From the NCBI GenBank assembly GCA_036850795.1, contig JAAECO010000001.1, positions 744,001 through 808,000 on the forward strand: a DNA stretch of 64,000 nucleotides, written 5' to 3'. Of the stretch, positions 57,183 to 64,000 are shown in pieces. Source of the stretch: Cordyceps javanica (Eukaryota; Ascomycota; Sordariomycetes; Hypocreales; Cordycipitaceae). The first letter of the stretch is position 1; each line of letters opens with the position of its first letter. The notes under the pieces were generated by a model. The model saw only the letters and a list, made by a program, of their open reading frames with translations. It searched no databases and was not told the DNA's origin. The translations under genes and the position numbers were made by a program.

Positions 57183-58313
57183 ATGTCGGGTACTTTGGAC
57201 ATCGTGCTGCGCAACAGCACCGACGCGAGCGCCCTGTACGCGCACGTCACCGGCACCTCTGACGACGGCCTCTTCATCCTGTCCTCGGACGGCAAGACGG
57301 CGTACCACCCGCCCAACCCCACGCAGACGCTGTCGCCGCTTGGGGCCGACTGCGCCATCAACATTGGCGGCGCTGGGCAGACCAAGACGCTGACGATCCC
57401 GTACGTCTCGGGCGGCCGCGTCTGGTTCTCCAAGGAAAAGCCGCTCAGCTTCTTCGTCAACCCGGGCCCGGCGCTGGTGGAGCCGTCGGCGCTCAACGCC
57501 CGGGATGCCAACTACGAGCTCGACTGGGGATTTGCCGAGTTCACGTTCAACCGCAGCGAGCTCTACGTCAACATTTCGTTTGTCGACTTTGTCAGCCTGC
57601 CGGTCTCGCTGCGCCTGGAGAACGCCGACGGCAAGGTGACCAACGTGGCGGGCATGCCCAGCGACGGCCTGGAAAAGGTCTGCGCGGGGCTGACGGCGCA
57701 GGGCCAAAAGGACGGCGCCGGCTGGGACAAGCTCGTGGTCAGGTCGGGCGCGGGCTCGCTGCTCCGCGCGCTGAGCCCCAACTCGGGCGCCGTCATGGTG
57801 CCGGACCTGCTCAAGGGCTACTTTGACAAGTACGTCGAGGCCGTGTGGGCCAAGTACGCCAAGGAGGACCTCACGGTCAACACGCAGTTCAAATGGGGCG
57901 ACGCCAAGGGCCGCGTCAACGCCGACGGCCAGCTCGACTTTGGCGGCGACGCGGGCAAGTTCGGCAAGCCGTCGGCGGCCGACATCTTCTCGTGCAACTC
58001 GGGCCCGTTTGCGCACGGCGAGGGCGTGACGGACGAGGCGCTCAACATCGGCGCGCGCCTCGCGGCCGCCTTCAACCGCTCGACGCTCCTCGCCAACAGC
58101 AACCAGCCCGAGGGCGAGGACGTCGCCAAGTACTACCAGGAGGACCCGACCAACCACTACGCGCGCATCTGCCACGCGACCTCGGTCGAGGGCCGCGGCT
58201 ACGCGTTCCCCTACGACGACGTCGGCTCGTCCCACGGCGTGGACCAGTCCGGCTTCCTCAACGACCCCAAGCCCAAGACGCTGACCATTGGTGTCGGCGC
58301 GCCCCTGGAATAA
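57183..58313 (+). CDS. GH64 family endo-beta-1,3-glucanase (thaumatin-like fold)
   Basis: This is a single exon of 376 residues starting MSGTLDIVLRNSTDASALYA. GH64 enzymes cut beta-1,3-glucan and release long oligosaccharides. Family features are the thaumatin-like beta-sandwich start, SGGRVWFSKEKPLSFFVNPG, the signature YVNISFVDFVSLPVSLRLEN, PDLLKGYFDKYVEAVW, FAHGEGVTDEALNIGARLAA and a C-terminal HYARICHATSVEGRGYAFPY with DDVG, ending TIGVGAPLE. No signal peptide is visible and no upstream exon supplying one was found, so secretion would be unconventional or the enzyme is intracellular. Codons are markedly G/C-ending. It lies 889 bp downstream of the GH16 gene, on the same strand, which suggests a shared cell-wall role. 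Confidence 0.9.
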   Translation: MSGTLDIVLRNSTDASALYAHVTGTSDDGLFILSSDGKTAYHPPNPTQTLSPLGADCAINIGGAGQTKTLTIPYVSGGRVWFSKEKPLSFFVNPGPALVEPSALNARDANYELDWGFAEFTFNRSELYVNISFVDFVSLPVSLRLENADGKVTNVAGMPSDGLEKVCAGLTAQGQKDGAGWDKLVVRSGAGSLLRALSPNSGAVMVPDLLKGYFDKYVEAVWAKYAKEDLTVNTQFKWGDAKGRVNADGQLDFGGDAGKFGKPSAADIFSCNSGPFAHGEGVTDEALNIGARLAAAFNRSTLLANSNQPEGEDVAKYYQEDPTNHYARICHATSVEGRGYAFPYDDVGSSHGVDQSGFLNDPKPKTLTIGVGAPLE

Positions 58314-59945
58314 TCAGAGAAAGGAGCAGAACCCGCACAGCATCGGCCCGTGACGTAACCGGATCGTCTTGTTGTCTGTTGGGTATAAACGAGGGGGGTA
58401 GAGGGCGAGGTTTACGAGATGGAGATCCCCAATCTACATGCCCTGACGATGACGACGACAAGAAGGCAAGACGAGACAACAAAAACTCGCGTTGCTGCCA
58501 CCGCTTTCCTCCCTCCACTTCCCACAAGTGGAGGATCGGGGATGCACGCTTTTCTTCTGTTCCTGTCTGTTGCGACGGCGCTCCAAAGCTGCGGAGGCGG
58601 GCGAGCTGAACTTGTTTGGAGGGAGGGAAAGGGGGGGGAGGGGGGGCAGAGGAATGTCAGCCGCAAAAGAAGTACCACGCGGAAGGCGGCACGGGATGTA
58701 GTCCGCTCATTTATACTCCCCCTCTGACAAACCTGTCGTCTTCTCATTGCTGTTTCTTCTCATTCGCCAGTTCGGTCATTCATTCATTCTTTTTGCCCTT
58801 TTTTTCTTTTTCCTTCTTTGCCGTTGCTGGACAAGTTCTGGGCAGCCTTTGTTCTTCAGAACTGTGCCAGCCGACCTTTATACCCCCCCTCCCTTTGTCC
58901 CCTCCCCCGCAAGTATATAGAAATCATGTATATATATATCTGTACCCCACACCGTATATAGTATATAGCGTATATAGATTCATCAAACTGCACGTCGCTC
59001 TTTCTCATCGTTGCGTTACTTTTATACTTTGGTGTGTGGCATGGGATGCAAACCTCAGCCCTATCTGCAAAACACGGGCAAAAATACGAATCGAGAGCGT
59101 GAGTGCCGTGCGAAATAGCATGCATAGCCCACACACGTCCCGCCCCGCGCTCACCCCCTAACCCTCCTCCCCCGCGAAACATTTTCAGCCTCGGACAAGA
59201 AATGTCCCGATTCCGCAAAGCGGCAGATTTCCTTTTGCTCAAGTGAGGGGAAAGAGGGGGAAGGCGGGTGGACGGGCAGGCGCCGCGCGCCATGGCTGGT
59301 TCTCAAGGAACAGACAGTCCAGGCAGACGAGGCGATTTTTTGCATGAACTTTTGAGCCCCCCCTTTTTGGCGTTTGCGTGCCTACTACTCCTCCTCCCCT
59401 CCCACGCTGCCAAAGGAAGGAAGGGGGCCCTCTCAGCTGAGGCCGTTTTTTTTTGGCGTCAGCATCGAAGGCTAGTACTAAACAAGTCATTTCTTCGAAT
59501 ATGGATCACGGATCGAGGGGGAGGGGGGCTGAACATGCCATAGCCAAGTAAAGGCGTGTGGCGTATAAGGACGGGTGGTTATCGGTCCGTATCGTCCTGT
59601 AAGACTAAAGGAGAGGGAGGGAAAAGCAAAGCTGCGACGTTCGGTAAAAGTGGCCTGCGGCTGTGCACTCGCCCAACGCAATCAATAACACGTCGCGATG
59701 CGCTGGCAGGGGCTCTATATGTGTCCAAACAGAGGTGGGAGATGCCAAGTAATTTGGGAGCAAGCACCACAGAGAGAAGACTGTATCTGCAACAAAGCTG
59801 TCGTCAGACTTTTGTTCGTCATGACCGCAATCTCTTTCCTCCATACAACACACTGACCTAGTAATTAATTCGTGTATGTTCCGCGCCTTCGTCAGAGCGT
59901 CTTGTCCAGGAGCCGCAGCAAAAACGTGTGCTTTGACCGGTCGAT

Positions 59946-60029
59946 TTCTTCTTCTTCTTCTTCTTCTTCTTCTTCTTCTTCTTCTTCTTCTTCTTCTTCT
60001 TCTTCTTCTTCTTCTTCTTCTTCTTCTTT
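59946..60029. repeat. (TTC)28 trinucleotide microsatellite
   Basis: This is an uninterrupted run of TTC of about 84 nt. It generates artefactual poly-Ser, poly-Leu, poly-Lys, poly-Glu and poly-Arg frames. It is non-coding. Confidence 0.95.
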
Positions 60030-62099
60030 GGCATCGCCGTTTCCATTTAGTCCACATTTCATGCGACATCGTTCCCCCAAATTCTTTTTCACCTGTTCTC
60101 GTGACGTCTACGAAAAGCGCTGATCTTTAGATGAGCTATGAAATAGCTTGCAAAGAGAGTGACAACGCTGACTAGAGGACAGGGGCTAGGGTGGCAGTGC
60201 TTCTCAGCCGCCCATTTGCAAAAGTACAACTTCGTTTTGGTCGGCTATCGCTCTGGCTCTCGGATGTTGGCCACTGCGGAACGATACAAGCCACCACTCT
60301 GCGGAGCACCTGAGTCGTAAAATGGGGTATGGCTGGCCCGAGCCGGAGATGAGAGAAGTAAGTACATAGGACCACATCTTTGTTAATCAGGAAGACGGGG
60401 CGGGCTCTCGGTTCTCTTCGGCTCCTCTTTTCATCTCTGTGGGTTTTTGAGGGGGTCACTTTTCTTCTTCTGGAAAATGAGTCCGCCAGCAGTAGGCTAG
60501 AGCAACAAAATCTTTGCTCGGGAGCGGCTCTTTAACTTATTATTTTCGAGACACATGCTAGCGGCCAAAATGGGACGTTGGCAAGTTACTAACATGAGTA
60601 GTCGGCGACGGACATGGCTGTCGGGCAATGGAGTGGCTACCAGTGTAACTAGGTGGGTTAATTGTTCCCTACCAAAGTCAGCAAGCAGAGGCCGAAAGAA
60701 AAAGATGACGCCCTTCCAGCGGCATTGCGTAAGCGATCCAATGTGTTGATATCAAGGACAAACTTAAATGTTAGAGCGCAGGTGAGCAGAGCAAAGGGTC
60801 TCCAGGAAGCCCGTGTTCTCTCTTTTTGCCCAATCCGTCGAGGCCACGGTGCACATTCTAGGCTGACATGTGCCGCGCTTGCTCCACGGCCGTTGTAGCC
60901 TTGTCGTTGTTGTCGCTCTCGCCGTCAGCATCGATGGGAAGCGTCCAACTTGCAAAGTTTCCAAGTTGTGCTCTTGGGTTGATCGTGACGTGACATTAGT
61001 CCAAGCGGCACTTGGAGAACCAAAATTGTCTGTTTTGATGAATGCGCACTGGACAACATGTGATGCAGCATACTTAGTTGATTGCCATTGAAACATCTGA
61101 AGGTGTTTCTCAGTGGTGGGCCAAACCCCCGCTCCGCGTTAGATCGGACATGGGCTGAGAGCGCCGTGTGGTCGGATGAGCTGTTCACTGGCTGTGTCCC
61201 TGCTCCGTATGCCTGATTAACTTTCGCCTTGTGGGCGGGCCACGACGGTGGAAGGGGGGCTGAGATGGGGCCGATGATCATCTTGGAAGCTGCAGCGCGG
61301 TGCAGCGCGTTGGCATTGGTTCTACTTCATCAAAGCCCTCTTCTGCGCGTTTCAGGCAACTCGTCGCGCGCAAGTCCTTGACTTATTTGTTGGTCTCTTT
61401 TCGCTGGGCAGCCCATCGGAGAGACATGTCATTTGGCGCTTGGCAGCCACCCTGGTGCAACAGCAAGCTTGCGATAGATCATGTAGTTAGCAGTGGAACT
61501 TGTGGGGGACTCCCGTCTAATGAACTACTTACCCACAGATATCACTTAAAGTCTTTTGCTCGCAGCGTCTACTGATAGCGTTACGCGAGCATACGAGGAC
61601 GCAGATGCCTCTTTTGCCCATGGGCCAAGTGTTTCAGCCTTTTGGTGGTAGATTATCAGTAGACACGACTCTTGCCAGACCAACGCACCAGGCGCAGCCG
61701 CGGAACAGGCGGTCTCCACCCCTTACAGCGGCTGAGGTAAGGGGGATGTCTTGAAGAGTATAATTGGACGACGGGCAGTACGGTAAGGCTGGTCTAATCC
61801 TGTCATGTTGCATCATGATAGGCGGACTTGAGGTTTTACAGACAGATCCCGCTTTCTTGTTTGTTGTTTGTAGTGGAATCACCGATTGGACCATGTCGGG
61901 ACGCATAAATGGCCGACGGGTATAAAAGCCATGTCACCCGCCGCCTATAGCCAAGTCTATGCGGATTCCATGCTTATTGATTGTCCCAACCAAGGCAGCT
62001 AGTGAATTGCATCATTGCCCGCACCTGCGCTAGCAGCGATGGATGAGGAGATTATTATCTGAATATGACGAGGAATTGCACTACGGAAAATTCTGTATT

Positions 62100-62215
62100 A
62101 GTTATTAGGTAGATAGGTGGTGCTTTGTGGTGGGCCGAGGCATCTGCGCAGCCTAGGTAGGTAGTTAGGTAGGTAAGTTACAAGTATACCTAGTAGGTAG
62201 GTAGGTATAGTACCC
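62100..62215. repeat. TAGGTAGG tract
   Basis: The segment holds TTAGGTAGATAGGTGG, CCTAGGTAGGTAGTTAGGTA and CCTAGTAGGTAGGTAGG words, the same type of repeat as in the 12.5-kb and 47-50-kb spacers. Confidence 0.6.
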
Positions 62216-63066
62216 TAGTGGAGGAGGACCCTGCTGAAGCTGCCCTAAACTAGCGCCGTCGCCGCAAAGAGTCACCCGAACTTCCCTTGATTAGCCCGTT
62301 GCCTCAAAGAGTTAGGCCTCTTCAGTGGACACAACCCAACTCCTTGCAGTGGATTCATCACCCAAAACCGCCCAATAAGCCCCAATGCAATCTGTACGGA
62401 GTACCTAGGTATGGATAAGGTAGGGTGTACTAAAAGGTAACGTGCCTTACAAATGCCAAATCCCACAGGGCTGGTCTTGGTACTTTGTCCCGCTCCGTGC
62501 TTTTCCTCTGCTTCGTCTCGTCCTGCCAGCCAGCATTCTCATCTACCACCTAATTACCTACCTACTGACATAATTTCGAACGCGCAAACTCTTTCTCTGG
62601 CTGAATTGCCCGGCTCGGAAGCTTATACGTCGTCTATGCAGATTCGTCCCGTCTTGGCGGCAGAGCTACCCCCCAGTTCGCTCCAGCTCAACCGATTTTC
62701 GGGCTTATATACACTCACTCCCACGCCCCTCCCCCTCCTACCCAAGACCTACCTATTCACCCACCACAACGTCCTTCGACCTTCTTACTACCTTTTCGAG
62801 AGGCCTGGATATTCTAAAACTGATCTTCAGTCATCAAGCTTGACCGGTTTGGTATCCTGCCGCATTCTTGGAGACTTGTCGTGCACCACATCCCCTGCGG
62901 CCAGTACACGGTGCACGACCTGCTGAGCGAGACCAGGCTCAGCGTGCGCGCGTGCTGCAACCCTCAAGGCACCCAGCAACGCAACGACCCTCGCTAATCA
63001 CTTCTATATGACCCCATTAATCGAGAATACTAGACTACCTGGTCTCTTTCTCTGCAGATAACCGCA

Positions 63067-64000
63067 ATGGTGTATTGCGGGAAGCCCTCCAAGGGTTGCT
63101 CCAACTGCCGCAAGCGCAAAGTCAAGGTATGCAAAATCCACGTGCGATTCCTATGAGATGATTGCCCAAAGGCTGGTCCTGACCGCGCTGTACAGTGTGA
63201 TCAGGGAGAACCTCACTGCGGCCAGTGTCAGAAAAGACAGTTGCAATGTCCTGGCTACCGTAATCTCGTCGACCTCATGTTTCGCGACGAAAGCGAGCAT
63301 GTCATTGAGAAGGCTACCACATACCGAAAAAGATCAGACGCCCGAAAACAATCTCCTAGCCCGGCATCGCCTTACAGTTCCGATGACTCCTTCTCGCCCA
63401 GCATTTCAGCAAGGTCGCTGAGCTGGAAAGAAGCGCAGGCCGCATCCAAGTTTCCCTCGAGCAAGGCAAGACGGAAAAAGGCTTGCGCTACCGCTTCCCA
63501 CGGCTGGCTCTGCGAGAAACAGCAAGAAATGGTACGGGCGAAAAATGACCCTAATAAAATCAACCCAGACCTTTTTCTGCCGTGTCACACTGTAGACTCC
63601 TTCCATGAGCGTGGCATGGCCTTTTTCTTTTCGCGTCATGTTGCCAGAAACGACATTGGATACCAAAGCTATGATTTCATTTACGACGTTTGGAAACCGC
63701 CACCCAACCCTAGTCCGGCAAACCAAGATAGCATCGCCGCTGGCGTCGTTGCTATCGGCTTGGCCGGCCTCTCCAAAGTTACCCGCTCTACAGAAATGAT
63801 GGACATGGCCCGACGAAACTATGGTGCCGCTCTAAACCTGACTACTGCTGCTTTGAGTGACCCAAGCGAAGCTGTCAAGGATACCACTATGCTTTCTGTT
63901 CTTCTTCTGAGCACATATGAGGTTGTTTCCGGAAGCACACCTCAGACCATGGAAGCATGGCAAAAACATGTCGATGGTGCTGCAGCTCTTGCCACACTAC
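63067..64000 (+). CDS. Zn(II)2Cys6 fungal transcription factor (partial, runs off right edge)
   Basis: Exon 1 is 63067-63126 and exon 2 starts at 63196, after a 69-nt intron (GTATGC donor, CTGAC branch, GTACAG acceptor). The frame then stays open to the window end (about 288 residues so far). The binuclear cluster is C-x2-C-x6-C-x6-C-x2-C-x6-C, beginning GKPSKGCSNCRKRKVK and, after the splice, CDQGEPHCGQCQKRQLQC. The intron sits just before the third cysteine, a common place in this family. PGYRNLVDLMFRDES follows, the conserved post-cluster block of a Zn2Cys6 subfamily. The region 63408-63540 is unusually Lys/Ala/Cys-rich, and a second frame there also looks coding, so an unrecognised intron or frame change is possible. 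Targets are unknown. Confidence 0.88.

Larger units (their letters stand above)
58314..63066. other. 4.75-kb spacer without a supported gene
   Basis: It contains G- and T-rich tracts after the GH64 gene, a TATATA run (58928-58980), a (TTC)28 microsatellite (59946-60029), a TATAAAA at about 61922-61928 with no gene I can attach to it, and a TAGGTAGG block at 62100-62215. The last 500 bp are C/T-rich and presumably the leader of the Zn2Cys6 gene; short upstream ORFs occur there. Confidence 0.4.

Noticed and set aside
57126..58235. Minus-strand 369-aa ORF opposite the GH64 gene
   Set aside because: It is Arg/Val/Ala-rich and exists only because the GH64 gene uses G/C-ending codons; it has no motif or start context.
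59605..60130. ORFs with poly-Arg, poly-Lys, poly-Glu, poly-Ser and poly-Leu
   Set aside because: All are translations of the (TTC)28 microsatellite.
61915..62035. TATAAAA followed by a short ATG frame (MRIPCLLIVPTK)
   Set aside because: The frame ends after about 24 codons with no continuing exon or recognisable peptide.

Overview
The window is nuclear DNA of a filamentous ascomycete. The genes have short spliceosomal introns (48-182 nt, GT..AG, CTAAC/CTGAC-like branch points) and CACCATGG-like start contexts. The protein families are those of Pezizomycotina: a CRIB-motif effector protein, Zn2Cys6 and C2H2/fungal_trans regulators, GH64 and GH16 glucanases, and a NIS1-like secreted protein. 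The style of the proteins and the dense TACCTAGGTA-type spacer repeats suggest a Sordariomycete, probably Hypocreales; this assignment is inference. No bacterial operon, CRISPR array, rRNA or convincing tRNA was seen.

Layout. 1-15.8 kb is a compact housekeeping block: the 5' end of a SAP-domain (Siz/PIAS-type) SUMO ligase (-), a small YBL028C/LLP-like nucleolar protein (+), the GPI ethanolamine-phosphate transferase LAS21/GPI7 (+), condensin subunit YCG1/CND3 (-), the ribosome-biogenesis RRM protein NOP4 (+), an unrecognised fungal protein (-) and a NIPA-type magnesium transporter (+). 15.8-23.0 kb holds no gene I can support. 23-28.3 kb has a CRIB-motif protein (+) and the FACT subunit POB3 (-, with an 11-nt first coding exon). 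28.7-33 kb looks accessory: a NIS1-like small secreted protein and a 383-aa secreted protein with 30 cysteines in degenerate tandem repeats, both on the minus strand, followed by protein-like fragments on the plus strand. 33.1-37.2 kb has a bZIP regulator (-) divergent from a disordered hydrophilic protein (+) that ends in a dehydrin-like K-segment. 38.3-41.9 kb is a CDC25-type Ras GEF with SH3 and WW-like modules (-). A 9.4-kb spacer rich in TAGGTA-type repeats then leads to a C2H2/fungal_trans regulator (+). 55.1-58.3 kb carries two beta-glucan-active genes, a probably GPI-anchored GH16 and a leaderless GH64. After a 4.7-kb spacer with a (TTC)28 tract, the window ends inside a Zn2Cys6 regulator (+).

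How they fit together. Several genes serve the cell surface and growth (GPI anchoring, GH16, GH64, a possible Cdc42/Rac effector, a Ras activator). Others serve the nucleus (condensin, FACT, NOP4, SUMO ligase). The most interesting stretch is 28.7-37.2 kb: secreted cysteine-rich or effector-like proteins beside a bZIP gene and a dehydrin-like stress protein. Exon boundaries below were derived by hand from reading-frame continuity and splice motifs. All family calls come from motif recognition, not from searches.
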